A stretch of DNA of 64,000 bases from NCBI RefSeq assembly GCF_026343335.1, contig NZ_JAPELX010000001.1, positions 6,386,001 through 6,450,000 on the forward strand. The letters run 5' to 3'. Shown here piece after piece: positions 35,534 through 44,602 of this stretch. A program made the position numbers and the translations under genes. Every line of letters begins with the position of its first letter. Positions within the stretch are counted from its first letter, which is position 1. The DNA comes from Streptomyces sp. NBC_00078. Lineage in GTDB: Bacteria > Actinomycetota > Actinomycetes > Streptomycetales > Streptomycetaceae. The notes beneath the pieces were generated by a model that worked only from the letters and a program-made list of their open reading frames with translations, did no database searches and was not told the origin of the DNA.

Positions 35534-36799
35534 ATGACCGCGCTGGACACACAGATCGAGCGGCGCTGGGAGCAGTTCCACACCTGGGGGCCCTACGGGC
35601 TGCTCGGCGTCAGCGTCGTCCTCGCCATCGCCGCCGCCGACCCGCACGCCGGCCCGGGCAAGTGGTACGCCGCCCTGGGCCTGGTCGGCGCCGCGCTCGC
35701 GCTCCAGCTGTGGTGGCACGGCACCCGTCCCCGGCCCGTCCGCAGCCGTACGCCCTCCCGGGCCGGGACGGCGTACTACGCCGTCCGCTGGGCCCTCGCA
35801 TTCGCCCTCACCTGGCTCAGCCCGTTCTTCGCGTTCTACGCCGCCGCCGGCTACATGGACGCCGACGAGACGATCCGGGGCACCGGATGGCAGCGGCTCG
35901 GAATGTTCGCGAGCGCGGTCACCGTGGCCGCCTCCCAGGCCGGCGGGCTGCCGTTCGGCAGCCCGGTCCAGTGGCTCGTCTTCGCCGGGCTCCTGGCCGC
36001 CAACTCCGGCCTGCAGCTGGTCGTCGCGCACCTCACCCAGCAGGAGGCGATGCGGGCCCGCGAGCGCACCGAGACCATCACCGAACTCGAACGCACCAAC
36101 GCGGCGCTGCAGCAGGCCCTGGACGAGAACGCCGCCCTGCACGCCCAACTCCTCGTCCAGGCGCGGGAAGCCGGTGTCGCCGACGAGCGCCGGCGCCTGG
36201 CCGCCGAGATCCACGACACCATCGCCCAGGGCCTGACCGGCATCATCGCCCAGCTCCAGGTCGTCGCGAACGCCCCCGACCTCGACATCGCCCGCACCCA
36301 CCTGGGGCGCGCCTCCGACCTGGCCCGCCACAGCCTCGGCGAGGCCCGCCGCTCCGTGCACAACCTGGCCCCGGTGGCGCTGGAGAACGACGGACTGCCC
36401 GAAGCGCTGAAGAAGACGGTCGCCGAATGGGGCGAACGGACCGGTGTACGCGCCGAGTTCACGGTCACCGGCACCACGGAACAGCTCCACGAGGAGGTCG
36501 CCGCCACCCTCCTGCGCATCGTCCAGGAGGCCCTGTCGAACGCGGCCCGGCACGCCCGGGCCGCCCGCCTGGGCGTCACCCTCTCCTTCCTGGGCGACGA
36601 GGTGATCCTCGACATCCGCGACGACGGCACCGGCTTCGACCCCCTCGCGCTGCCCGCCCGCACCCACGCGGGCGGCTTCGGCCTCGACGGCATGCGGGCC
36701 CGCGCCGAACGCATCGCGGGCTCACTGACCGTGGAGTCCGAGCCCGGGCACGGCACGGCCCTGTCGGCTCGCGTACCGTTGGTCCGCCATGACAGCTGA
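35534..36799 (+). CDS. NarL-type sensor histidine kinase (HisKA_3)
   Basis: The 421-residue protein starts at ATG 35534; the frame extends upstream but overlaps drrB. About five membrane helices fill residues 1-180, with little extracellular sequence, so it may sense membrane signals. A coiled coil (TETITELERTNAALQQAL) leads to the phosphoacceptor in ADERRRLAAEIHDTIAQGL and a HATPase with VQEALSNAARHA and DDGTGFD. It lies 25 nt after the permease and overlaps the response regulator gene by 11 nt. It likely controls the adjacent exporter. Confidence 0.93.
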   Translation: MTALDTQIERRWEQFHTWGPYGLLGVSVVLAIAAADPHAGPGKWYAALGLVGAALALQLWWHGTRPRPVRSRTPSRAGTAYYAVRWALAFALTWLSPFFAFYAAAGYMDADETIRGTGWQRLGMFASAVTVAASQAGGLPFGSPVQWLVFAGLLAANSGLQLVVAHLTQQEAMRARERTETITELERTNAALQQALDENAALHAQLLVQAREAGVADERRRLAAEIHDTIAQGLTGIIAQLQVVANAPDLDIARTHLGRASDLARHSLGEARRSVHNLAPVALENDGLPEALKKTVAEWGERTGVRAEFTVTGTTEQLHEEVAATLLRIVQEALSNAARHARAARLGVTLSFLGDEVILDIRDDGTGFDPLALPARTHAGGFGLDGMRARAERIAGSLTVESEPGHGTALSARVPLVRHDS

Positions 36800-37445
36800 T
36801 GTGACCGGAGACGCCCTGATCTCCCTGCTGATCGTCGACGACCATCCCGTCGTACGCGACGGCCTGCGCGGCATGTTCGAGTCGGCCCCCGGATTCACGG
36901 TCCTCGGCGAGGCCTCGGGCGGCATCGAGGCGCTCGAACGGGCCGCCGCCCTCGACCCCGACGTGATCCTCATGGACCTGCGCATGCCGGGCGGCGGCGG
37001 AGTCGACGCGATCGCCGAGCTGACCCGCCGCGGCGCCCGCGCCAAGGTCCTCGTCCTCACCACGTACGACACCGACACGGACACGCTGCCCGCGATCGAG
37101 GCGGGCGCGACGGGCTACCTCCTCAAGGACGCGCCACGCGACGAGCTGTTCATGGCCGTCCGCGCCGCCGCCGAGGGCCGCACCGTCCTCTCCCCGGCCG
37201 TCGCCTCCCGCCTGGTCTCCGCGGTCCGCACCCCCCGGACGCCCGCCAACGAACCCCTCTCCGCACGCGAACGCGAGGTGCTGGCCCTGGTCGCCAAGGG
37301 CACCTCCAACCGTGAGATCGCCCGCGAGCTGTTCATCAGCGAGGCGACGGTGAAGACCCATCTCACCCATCTGTACGGCAAGTTGGGCGTCAAAGACCGC
37401 GCGGCGGCGGTCGCGACGGCGTACGAGCGAGGGATCCTCGGCTAG
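36789..37445 (+). CDS. NarL/LuxR-type response regulator
   Basis: The 218-residue protein has a receiver domain with DD at 17-18, phosphoacceptor Asp63 in VILMDLRMPGG, and Lys in YLLKDAP. A C-terminal LuxR helix-turn-helix follows (LSAREREVLALVAKGTSNREIA, then SEATVKTHLTHLYGKLGV). The ATG at 36789 lies inside the kinase gene end, so the two are coupled. It completes the ABC exporter/two-component operon. Its stop is 30 nt from that of the convergent glgX. Confidence 0.95.
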   Translation: MTADVTGDALISLLIVDDHPVVRDGLRGMFESAPGFTVLGEASGGIEALERAAALDPDVILMDLRMPGGGGVDAIAELTRRGARAKVLVLTTYDTDTDTLPAIEAGATGYLLKDAPRDELFMAVRAAAEGRTVLSPAVASRLVSAVRTPRTPANEPLSAREREVLALVAKGTSNREIARELFISEATVKTHLTHLYGKLGVKDRAAAVATAYERGILG

Positions 37446-37475
37446 CCGGGCAGGGGCGGCGACGGTGGGTCCGCC

Positions 37476-39722
37476 TCACTCCGCGACGCGCAGCAGCAGC
37501 ACCGCACGGGCCGGAACCGTGATCACCGCCCCCGCCCGGTGCTCCACCCCCGGCTCCTCCGCCTGCGTCTCCCTCGACGTGTCGACGACCACCTCGTAGC
37601 GCTCCGCCCAGGGCGGCCCCGGCAGCACGAAGCCGGCCGGACGGTCCCCGGCGTGCAGGACGGCGAGAAAGCTGTCGTCGAGGATCGGGTCGCCGTGCTC
37701 GTCGCGGCCCGGTATGTCCCGCCCGGACAGATACATGCCGAGCGTGGCGGCGGGCGCGTACCAGTCCCGTTCCGTCATCTCCGCGCCGCGCGCGGTGAAC
37801 CAGGCCAGGTCGCGCAGACCGTCGGCGGAGTGCGCACGCCCCGAGAAGAAGGCCCGGCGACGCAGCACGGGGTGGCGGTGCCGCAGCTCGATGAGCCGGG
37901 CCGTGAGGTCGAACAGGGCCTTCCAGCCGGGCTCCTGAAGCAGCCCCCAGTCCAGCCAGCTGATCTCGTTGTCCTGGCAGTACGCGTTGTTGCTGCCGCG
38001 CTGGGTGCGCCCCAGTTCGTCGCCCGCGACCAGCATCGGTACGCCCGTCGACAGCAGGAGCGTGGTCACCAGGTTCCTGAGCTGCCGCCGCCGCAGACCC
38101 CGTACGCGCTCGTCGGCCGTCTCGCCCTCGGCGCCGCAGTTCCACGACCGGTTGTCGTTCGTGCCGTCGCGGTTGCCCTCGCCGTTGGCCTCGTTGTGCT
38201 TGCGTTCGTACGACACCAGGTCGCGCAGGGTGAAACCGTCGTGCGCGGTGATGAAGTTGACGGACGCGTAGGGCCTGCGGCCTCCCCACGCGTACAGGTC
38301 GCTCGACCCCGACAGCCGGTACCCGAGATCCCGTACGTCCGGCAGCGCTCCCCGCCAGAAGTCCCGTACGGCATTGCGGTAGCGGTCGTTCCACTCCGTC
38401 CACAGGGGTGGGAAGGACCCCACCTGATAGCCGCCGGAGCCCACGTCCCAGGGCTCGGCGATCAGCTTCACCCGGCGCAGCACCGGGTCCTGCGCGATGA
38501 CCGCGAGAAACGGCGACAGCATGTCCACGTCGTGCATGGAGCGGGCGAGGGCGGCGGCCAGGTCGAAGCGGAAGCCGTCCACGCCCATCTCCGTCACCCA
38601 GTAGCGCAGCGAGTCGGTGATGAGGCGCAGCACGTGCGGCTGGACCACGTGCAGGGTGTTGCCGCAGCCCGTGTAGTCGGCGTATCGACGCGCGTCCGAC
38701 TGCAGCCGGTAGTAGCCCCGGTTGTCGATGCCCTTCAACGACAGCGTCGGGCCCAGCTCGCCCGCCTCCGCCGTGTGGTTGTAGACCACGTCGAGGATGA
38801 CCTCGATGCCGGCCGCGTGCAGCGCGCGCACCATGCGCTTGAACTCGCCGACCTGCTGGCCCGTCGTACCGGACGCGGCGTACGGGGCGTGCGGGGCGAA
38901 GTAGCCGATGGAGTTGTAGCCCCAGTAGTTCTTCAGGCCCCGGCGCAGCAGGTGGTCCTCGTGCGCGAACTGGTGGACCGGCAGCAGCTCCACGGCCGTG
39001 ACGCCCAGCTTGACGAGGTGCTCGATCGCCGCCGGGTGCGCCAGTCCCGCGTAGGTGCCCCGGAGCTCCTCCGGGATCCCCGGGTGCAGCCGGGTGAAGC
39101 CGCGCACATGCAGCTCGTAGATGACCGAGTCCGCCCACGGTGTCTTCGGCCGGCGGTCGTCCGCCCAGTCGTCGTCATCGTGGACCACGACGCCCTTGGG
39201 GACGTACGGCGCCGAGTCCCGGTCGTCGCGCACGGTGTCCGCGACCTGCTGCTGCGGCCAGTCCCGCACATGCCCGTACACCTCGGGCGGCAGGCTGAAG
39301 TCGCCGTCCACCGCGCGCGCGTACGGGTCGAGGAGCAGCTTCGCCGGGTTCCAGCGGCCGCCGGTCCACGGATCCCAGCGGCCGTGCACCCGGTAGCCGT
39401 AGCGCTGCCCCGGCATCACACCCGGCACGAAGCCGTGCCAGATCTCGTGCGTCAGCTCGGTGAGCCGCCCCCGCGTCTCCTTGCCGTCCTGGTCGAACAG
39501 GCACAGCTCCACCGACTCCGCCCCGCCCGCCCACAACGCGAAGTTGGTGCCCGCCACGCCGTCCGGGCCGACCCGGAACCTGGCTCCGAGCGGCGTCGGC
39601 GCACCCGGCCGCACGGGCACGCCCGGCACCTTGCGGGGCGCGCCGTTGACCACGGCGGCCGGGCGTTCGCCCTCGTCGGCGCGCTCCTCGGCGACCGCCT
39701 CCTGCTCGGCTGCGCTGGACAC
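37476..39722 (-). CDS. glgX: Glycogen debranching enzyme (isoamylase type, GlgX/TreX)
   Basis: GlgX (GH13_11) hydrolyses alpha-1,6 branches, complementing GlgP. The 748-residue protein has an N-terminal CBM48 domain (about 40-140) and a barrel with nucleophile Asp387 in VDGFRFDLAAAL, acid/base Glu423 in LIAEPWDVG, and Asp495 in ITAHDGFTL. The HTAEAGE and YNSIGYFAP segments are typical. The GTG start at 39722 has GGGAGG 8 nt upstream. It lies 16 kb from the GlgE/GlgP cluster, is divergent from an L,D-transpeptidase gene, and appears monocistronic. Confidence 0.95.
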   Translation of the reverse strand: MSSAAEQEAVAEERADEGERPAAVVNGAPRKVPGVPVRPGAPTPLGARFRVGPDGVAGTNFALWAGGAESVELCLFDQDGKETRGRLTELTHEIWHGFVPGVMPGQRYGYRVHGRWDPWTGGRWNPAKLLLDPYARAVDGDFSLPPEVYGHVRDWPQQQVADTVRDDRDSAPYVPKGVVVHDDDDWADDRRPKTPWADSVIYELHVRGFTRLHPGIPEELRGTYAGLAHPAAIEHLVKLGVTAVELLPVHQFAHEDHLLRRGLKNYWGYNSIGYFAPHAPYAASGTTGQQVGEFKRMVRALHAAGIEVILDVVYNHTAEAGELGPTLSLKGIDNRGYYRLQSDARRYADYTGCGNTLHVVQPHVLRLITDSLRYWVTEMGVDGFRFDLAAALARSMHDVDMLSPFLAVIAQDPVLRRVKLIAEPWDVGSGGYQVGSFPPLWTEWNDRYRNAVRDFWRGALPDVRDLGYRLSGSSDLYAWGGRRPYASVNFITAHDGFTLRDLVSYERKHNEANGEGNRDGTNDNRSWNCGAEGETADERVRGLRRRQLRNLVTTLLLSTGVPMLVAGDELGRTQRGSNNAYCQDNEISWLDWGLLQEPGWKALFDLTARLIELRHRHPVLRRRAFFSGRAHSADGLRDLAWFTARGAEMTERDWYAPAATLGMYLSGRDIPGRDEHGDPILDDSFLAVLHAGDRPAGFVLPGPPWAERYEVVVDTSRETQAEEPGVEHRAGAVITVPARAVLLLRVAE

Positions 39723-39973
39723 CTGTCAGCCTCCCACGGCTCATGCAACGACCTTGAAGGAGCGCATGGCGTCCCGGCCGAGGCTCCTCGTCGCGTCGTC
39801 CTCCCCACTGTTCTGCCCAGCACGTGGCCGAACGATCCCGGACGCCGGGCAGGTCGGCCGAAGCCTCCTCCCGTCCGGCGCCGCCCGGTTGCGCAGGGCT
39901 CCTCCGTCATAGCGCTCCGCACTCACGTTTCCCCAGGGCGTACCGCGGGGCGTACCGCGTCGTTGGGCAGGCC

Positions 39974-41221
39974 GTGAGGCATGCACAAGGGCGCGCACGG
40001 CGCGCGGGGGCCGCGCTGGCCGCCGTACTGACATGGGCAGGGCTCCTGGGCGGAGCCGCCGGCTGCACTTCCAACGCCACGGACAGGAGCGACATCGGCG
40101 AGGCACTCGGCAAGGCCCCGGCACCCGAGGACGTCATCCGGATCTCCCCGGACGACCAGAGCAAGGGCGTCAGACCCGACAGGACGCTGCGGGTACGGGT
40201 GCCCAGCGGGCGCCTGGAGAAGGTGAAGGTGGTGAAGTCCCAGGACGCACAGGAGTCCGAGGTGCGCGGCCGCATCTCCGAGGACGGCCTGCGCTGGGAA
40301 CCCGACGAGCCCAGGCTGGCCCTCTCGGCCAAGTACACGGTCGACGTGGTCGCTCTGGACGGCCACGGACGGAGGTCCGCCCGGCACACGACGTTCACCA
40401 CCTACGTCCCCGACGAGCGCTTCATCGGATACGTCACCCCCGAGAACCGCTCCACGGTCGGCACCGGGATGATCGTCTCCCTGGAGTTCAACCGGGAGAT
40501 CGAGCACCGTGCCGCCGTCGAGCGCGCCATCCGCGTCACGGCGAAACCGGCGGTCGAGGTCCGCCCGCACTGGTTCGGCAAGGACCGCCTCGACTTCCGT
40601 CCCGAGCAGTACTGGAAGCCCGGCACCCAGGTCACCGTCTCCCTCAGGCTCCGCGACGTCGAGGGGGCGCACGGCGTCTACGGGCTGCAGTACAAGACGT
40701 TCTCCTTCACCGTCGGCCGCAGCCAGGTCTCCCTGGTCGACGCGGCCGCGCACACCATGCAGGTACGGCGCGACGGCGCGCTCCTCGCCACCGTGCCGAT
40801 CACGGCCGGCGCACCCAAGCACACCACCTACAACGGGAAGATGGTGGTGATGGAGATGCTCGAACTGACCCGGATGAACGGCGCCACGGTCGGCTTCAAG
40901 AAGCAGAGCGGCAAGGGCGAGTACGACATCCCGGACGTCCCGCACGCGCTCCGCCTGACCGATTCCGGCACCTTCCTGCACGGCAACTACTGGGCGCCGG
41001 ACGCCCCCGGGCATGTCAACGTCAGCCACGGATGCGTGGGACTGACGGACGTCAAGGGCGGCAGCTCCGACACCCCGGCCGGCTGGTTCTTCGACCGCAG
41101 CCTCGTCGGGGACGTCGTCCAGGTCGTGCACAGCAATGACAAAAAGGTCGCTCCCGACAATGGCCTCGGAGGGTGGAACATGGGTTGGAAGGAGTGGAAG
41201 GCGGGCGGCGCGGTCAAGTAA
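39974..41221 (+). CDS. L,D-transpeptidase lipoprotein (Ig-like plus YkuD), copy 1
   Basis: This should be an actinobacterial Ldt that makes 3-3 peptidoglycan crosslinks outside the membrane. From the GTG at 39974 it has 415 residues and a lipoprotein signal ending at Cys31 (GGAAGC). The open frame runs 150 nt further upstream without a recognisable signal, so the start is inferred. Two Ig-like domains (IRISPDD to TTFTTYV; FIGYVTPENRSTVGTGM to FSFTVG) precede the YkuD domain, whose active site is HGNYW and SHGCVGLTD. The next gene is a close paralogue, 164 nt downstream. Confidence 0.9.
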   Translation: MRHAQGRARRAGAALAAVLTWAGLLGGAAGCTSNATDRSDIGEALGKAPAPEDVIRISPDDQSKGVRPDRTLRVRVPSGRLEKVKVVKSQDAQESEVRGRISEDGLRWEPDEPRLALSAKYTVDVVALDGHGRRSARHTTFTTYVPDERFIGYVTPENRSTVGTGMIVSLEFNREIEHRAAVERAIRVTAKPAVEVRPHWFGKDRLDFRPEQYWKPGTQVTVSLRLRDVEGAHGVYGLQYKTFSFTVGRSQVSLVDAAAHTMQVRRDGALLATVPITAGAPKHTTYNGKMVVMEMLELTRMNGATVGFKKQSGKGEYDIPDVPHALRLTDSGTFLHGNYWAPDAPGHVNVSHGCVGLTDVKGGSSDTPAGWFFDRSLVGDVVQVVHSNDKKVAPDNGLGGWNMGWKEWKAGGAVK

Positions 41222-41385
41222 CCGGAGGGGAGGCGGGGATTGAGTCAGGCACGTGATCGATGTTGCGACTGAACAGTGACATTCACCTGACACGATCCCC
41301 GAAACCTTCTGGTTAATATGCGCCAATGCGCGCGTGGGACGCGCGCCGGGGCGGGCCTGGCCAGGCCCGGCGAGGGGAGAACAAC

Positions 41386-42648
41386 TTGAACGTGCGGCCG
41401 ATATCGGGGGCGTCGGTTGACGCACGAACGACCCGGGCGGAACGTCGTGGGGGCCGGGGACTGCTGGCACTGATACTCGGGGTGCTGGTGCTCGCCGTCA
41501 CCGCGTGCGGCGGGGGCGGTTCGGGTTCCGGGTCATCCGGTTCCGGGGACGGCAAGGGCAAGGGTTCGGGCGCGGCGCAGAGCAAGCAGTCGGAGGCCGT
41601 CGTCACGATCGCCCCGAAGAACGGCGCGAAGTCCGTCGACACCACCGGCGCCCTCAAGGTCAGCGCCGCCAAGGGCAGGCTGACGGCGGTCGTGGTGAAG
41701 GACTCCAAAGGTGCGGAGGTCGCCGGGAGGATCACCGGCGGCGGCACCGGCTGGGCGCCGGCCACACATCTCGCGGCGTCCACCACGTACACGGTGCACG
41801 CGGTCGCGAAGGACACCGAGGGGCGTGAGGCGGCGGAGGACTCCCGTTTCACCACCCTCACCCCGCAGAACACCTTCGTCGGCAACTTCACGCCCGAGGA
41901 CGGCACCACGGTCGGCGTCGGAATGCCGTTCTCCGTCCGCTTCACCCGGGGTATCACGCACCCGGAGGACGTCGAGAAGGCCATCAGCATCAAGACCGAG
42001 CCGGCCGTCGACGTCGAGGGCCACTGGTTCGGCAACGACCGCCTCGACTTCCGTCCGGAGAAGTACTGGAAGTCCGGCACCAAGGTCACGGTCAAGCTGA
42101 ACCTCGACGGCGTCGAGGGCCGGCAGGGCGTCTACGGCAAGCAGACCAAGACGATGGAGTTCACCATCGGCCGCAACCAGGTCTCCGTGGTCGACGCCAA
42201 GAAGCACACCATGAAGGTCATGCACGACGGCAAGGTCGTCAAGACCCTGCCCGTCACCACCGGCAAGCCCGGCTACGACACCTGGAACGGCCAGATGGTC
42301 ATCAGCGAGCGGCTCCGGGTAACCCGTATGAACGGCGAAACGGTCGGCTACGGCGGCGAGTACGACATCAAGGACGTCCCGGACGCCATGCGCCTGACCG
42401 ACTCCGGCACCTTCATCCACGGCAACTACTGGGGCGGCGGCGCCTTCGGCAACTACAACGCCAGCCACGGCTGCATAGGCCTGCAGGACACCCGCGGCGG
42501 CTACGACCGGGGGCTGCCGGGCGGCTGGTTCTTCGACCACTCGATCATCGGCGACGTCGTCGTCGTGAAGCACTCCAACGACCGCACCGTCGACCCCGAC
42601 AACGGCCTCAACGGCTGGAACATGCCGTGGGAGAAGTGGAAGTCGTAG
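41386..42648 (+). CDS. L,D-transpeptidase lipoprotein (Ig-like plus YkuD), copy 2
   Basis: The 420-residue paralogue of the upstream gene has the same order: lipobox VTAC followed by a Gly/Ser linker, two Ig-like domains, and a YkuD domain with HGNYWGGG and NASHGCIGLQD. TTG 41386 is chosen because GAGGGGAG lies 6 nt upstream; GTG 41392 is possible, and ATG 41326 lacks a ribosome site. An AT-rich TTAATAT at 41313-41319 could be its -10 box. It ends in a strong terminator. Two copies in tandem suggest partly redundant or differently timed wall remodelling. Confidence 0.92.
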   Translation: MNVRPISGASVDARTTRAERRGGRGLLALILGVLVLAVTACGGGGSGSGSSGSGDGKGKGSGAAQSKQSEAVVTIAPKNGAKSVDTTGALKVSAAKGRLTAVVVKDSKGAEVAGRITGGGTGWAPATHLAASTTYTVHAVAKDTEGREAAEDSRFTTLTPQNTFVGNFTPEDGTTVGVGMPFSVRFTRGITHPEDVEKAISIKTEPAVDVEGHWFGNDRLDFRPEKYWKSGTKVTVKLNLDGVEGRQGVYGKQTKTMEFTIGRNQVSVVDAKKHTMKVMHDGKVVKTLPVTTGKPGYDTWNGQMVISERLRVTRMNGETVGYGGEYDIKDVPDAMRLTDSGTFIHGNYWGGGAFGNYNASHGCIGLQDTRGGYDRGLPGGWFFDHSIIGDVVVVKHSNDRTVDPDNGLNGWNMPWEKWKS

Positions 42649-42662
42649 AGGTCTGAGTCGAG

Positions 42663-42697
42663 CGGGCCCGGTGCTGTGACCGACAGCACCGGGCCCG
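42663..42697 (+). terminator. Terminator after second L,D-transpeptidase gene
   Basis: CGGGCCCGGTGCTGT and its complement form a perfect 15-bp stem with a GACCG loop, 15 nt after the stop. Confidence 0.85.
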
Positions 42698-42698
42698 T

Positions 42699-42956
42699 CC
42701 CGTTGGTCCCCGTGCTGTGCCAGCCTGGGGGCACCCCCCAGACCCCCGGCCGAGTGTGAGCGACCGCACCCGGCCCACACCCGTTAGTCCCCGTGCTGTG
42801 CCAGCCTGGGGGGCACCCCCCAGACCCCCGGCCGGGTGTGAGCGACCGCACCCGGCCCACACCCGTTGGTCCCCGTGCTGTGTCTGCCTGGGGGGCACCC
42901 CCCAGACCCCCGGCCGGGTGTGAGCGACCGCACCCGGCCCACACCCGTTAGTCCCC
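42699..42956. repeat. Three tandem 81-82-bp repeats plus a partial fourth
   Basis: Units begin with CCCGTTGG or CCCGTTAG at 42699, 42780, 42862 and (partial) 42944. They differ by only a few substitutions and one G. Each unit holds two perfect hairpins: CTGGGGGG/CCCCCCAG and GGCCGGGTG/CACCCGGCC. The array fills the gap between a terminator and the enoyl-CoA hydratase gene and contains no plausible gene. It could act as a multi-copy transcription barrier; its origin looks like slipped or unequal duplication. Confidence 0.9.
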
Positions 42957-42970
42957 GTTAACCTGCCTGC

Positions 42971-43738
42971 ATGACCGTGAATCTCGAAGTCGCCGAAGGC
43001 GTCGGCACCATCCGTCTCGACCGTCCGCCGATGAACGCGCTGGACGTCGCCACGCAGGACCGGCTGAAGGAACTCGCCGAGGAGGCGACCCGTCGTGACG
43101 ACGTACGGGCCGTGATCGTGTACGGCGGGGAAAAGGTGTTCGCGGCGGGAGCGGACATCAAGGAGATGCAGAACATGGACCACGCGGCGATGATCCTGCG
43201 GGCCCGCGCCCTGCAGGACTCGTTCACGGCGGTGGCCCGCATCCCCAAGCCGGTGGTCGCGGCGATCACCGGCTACGCGCTCGGCGGCGGCTGCGAGTTG
43301 GCGCTGTGCGCCGACTACCGGATCGCGGCCGAGAACGCCAAGCTGGGCCAGCCGGAGATCCTGCTGGGCCTGATCCCGGGCGCGGGCGGCACGCAGCGGC
43401 TGTCCCGTCTGGTCGGCCCGTCCAAGGCGAAGGACCTGATCTTCACGGGCCGCATGGTCAAGGCGGACGAGGCGCTGACCCTGGGGCTGGTGGACCGCGT
43501 GGTGCCGGCCGAGGACGTCTACACCGCAGCGCACGGGTGGGCGGCGAAGCTGGCGCAGGGACCTGCGATCGCCCTCCGGGCCGCGAAGGAGTCGATCGAC
43601 ACGGGTCTGGAGACGGACATCGAGACGGGCCTCGCGGTCGAACGGAACTGGTTCGCGGGCCTGTTCGCCACGGAGGACCGCGAGCGCGGGATGCGGAGCT
43701 TCGTGGACGAGGGCCCGGGCAAGGCCAAGTTCCTCTGA
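42971..43738 (+). CDS. Enoyl-CoA hydratase/isomerase (crotonase family)
   Basis: The 255-residue crotonase-fold protein has the CoA/oxyanion segment AAGADIKEM, the first catalytic Glu region GYALGGGCELALCADYRIA, and the second in LGQPEILLGLIPGAGGTQRL, so both hydratase glutamates are present. Length and spacing match EchA8-like short-chain enoyl-CoA hydratases of fatty acid beta-oxidation. The ATG follows directly after the repeat array, and no good Shine-Dalgarno is visible. No beta-oxidation partner gene is adjacent. Confidence 0.93.
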   Translation: MTVNLEVAEGVGTIRLDRPPMNALDVATQDRLKELAEEATRRDDVRAVIVYGGEKVFAAGADIKEMQNMDHAAMILRARALQDSFTAVARIPKPVVAAITGYALGGGCELALCADYRIAAENAKLGQPEILLGLIPGAGGTQRLSRLVGPSKAKDLIFTGRMVKADEALTLGLVDRVVPAEDVYTAAHGWAAKLAQGPAIALRAAKESIDTGLETDIETGLAVERNWFAGLFATEDRERGMRSFVDEGPGKAKFL

Positions 43739-43860
43739 AGTGCTGAAGTACTGCTGCACCCCTTGCAATTGACGCGATGTCTGATCTCGTTCCCTCGATG
43801 GGGCGGTTTATGGGAGCCTTAACTCATCCTTAAGTCTGCCTTGTCGAGGGAGACCGTCGA

Positions 43861-44523
43861 TTGCCCCCAGCAGAGCCTTCACCACAGGTCAGCCACCCTG
43901 TTGACGCCGTCGAACTGCCTTTGGCATATGCCGATCGGCCTATTCGGAACGACGTATTCCGGGGGGCGTATTCCTCCGGAACGGCCACGGAGCGCGCTCG
44001 TGGCGGCCATGATGGGGGCATGGCGGGGCTGGAGGGCATCGAACAGCCGCGGGGACAGGGCCGTGCGACCGCGGCGCGCTGGTCGCCCGCGGTCGAGGAT
44101 GAACAGGCGCTCAAGGCGCTTGAGTTGTTCGGAAATCCGACCGAGGCGGAAGTCCCGCTGCCGTCCCGCCCGGAGTCCGCCGCCACCGCCCGCCGTCTCA
44201 CCCAGGTCGTGGTCCTGCGTCATTGGGGCCTCACGCCCAAGATGACGGAGGACGCAGTCCTGCTCGTCTCCGAACTCGTCGGCAACGCGGTCCGCCACAC
44301 CGGTGCCCGCGTCTTCGGTCTCCGCATGCGCCGCCGCCGGGGCTGGATCCGTATCGAGGTCCGCGATCCCTCCCGGGGGCTGCCCTGCATGATGCCGGTC
44401 CAGGAGACGGACATCAGCGGGCGGGGCCTGTTCCTCGTCGACAAGCTCTCCGACCGCTGGGGAGTCGATCTCCTGCCGCGCGGCAAGACCACCTGGTTCG
44501 AGATGAGGGTGGCCGACCGCTAG
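43861..44523 (+). CDS. ATP-binding (HATPase, RsbW/SpoIIAB-like) protein
   Basis: A 220-residue protein whose C-terminal half is a GHKL ATPase: LLVSELVGNAVRHTG is the N box and DISGRGLFLVDKLSDRWG the G2 region, as in anti-sigma kinases. These are numerous in Streptomyces and usually bind or phosphorylate anti-sigma antagonists. TTG 43861 is chosen because GAGGGAG lies 8 nt upstream; ATG 44020 would give 167 residues with the same domain. The first 55 residues have no known motif. No sigma factor or antagonist gene is adjacent. Confidence 0.82.
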   Translation: MPPAEPSPQVSHPVDAVELPLAYADRPIRNDVFRGAYSSGTATERARGGHDGGMAGLEGIEQPRGQGRATAARWSPAVEDEQALKALELFGNPTEAEVPLPSRPESAATARRLTQVVVLRHWGLTPKMTEDAVLLVSELVGNAVRHTGARVFGLRMRRRRGWIRIEVRDPSRGLPCMMPVQETDISGRGLFLVDKLSDRWGVDLLPRGKTTWFEMRVADR

Positions 44524-44602
44524 CGGCTGACCGCGACCCGCACCATGTCCCCCGATCGGGGCAATCGGCGGTTTTCTCCCCCATCACCCCTTAAATGGTG
44601 CG

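Noticed and set aside
41281..41330. Promoter of the second L,D-transpeptidase gene at TTAATAT
   Set aside because: No -35 element at suitable spacing was found, so it is mentioned only in the gene entry and not listed as a feature.
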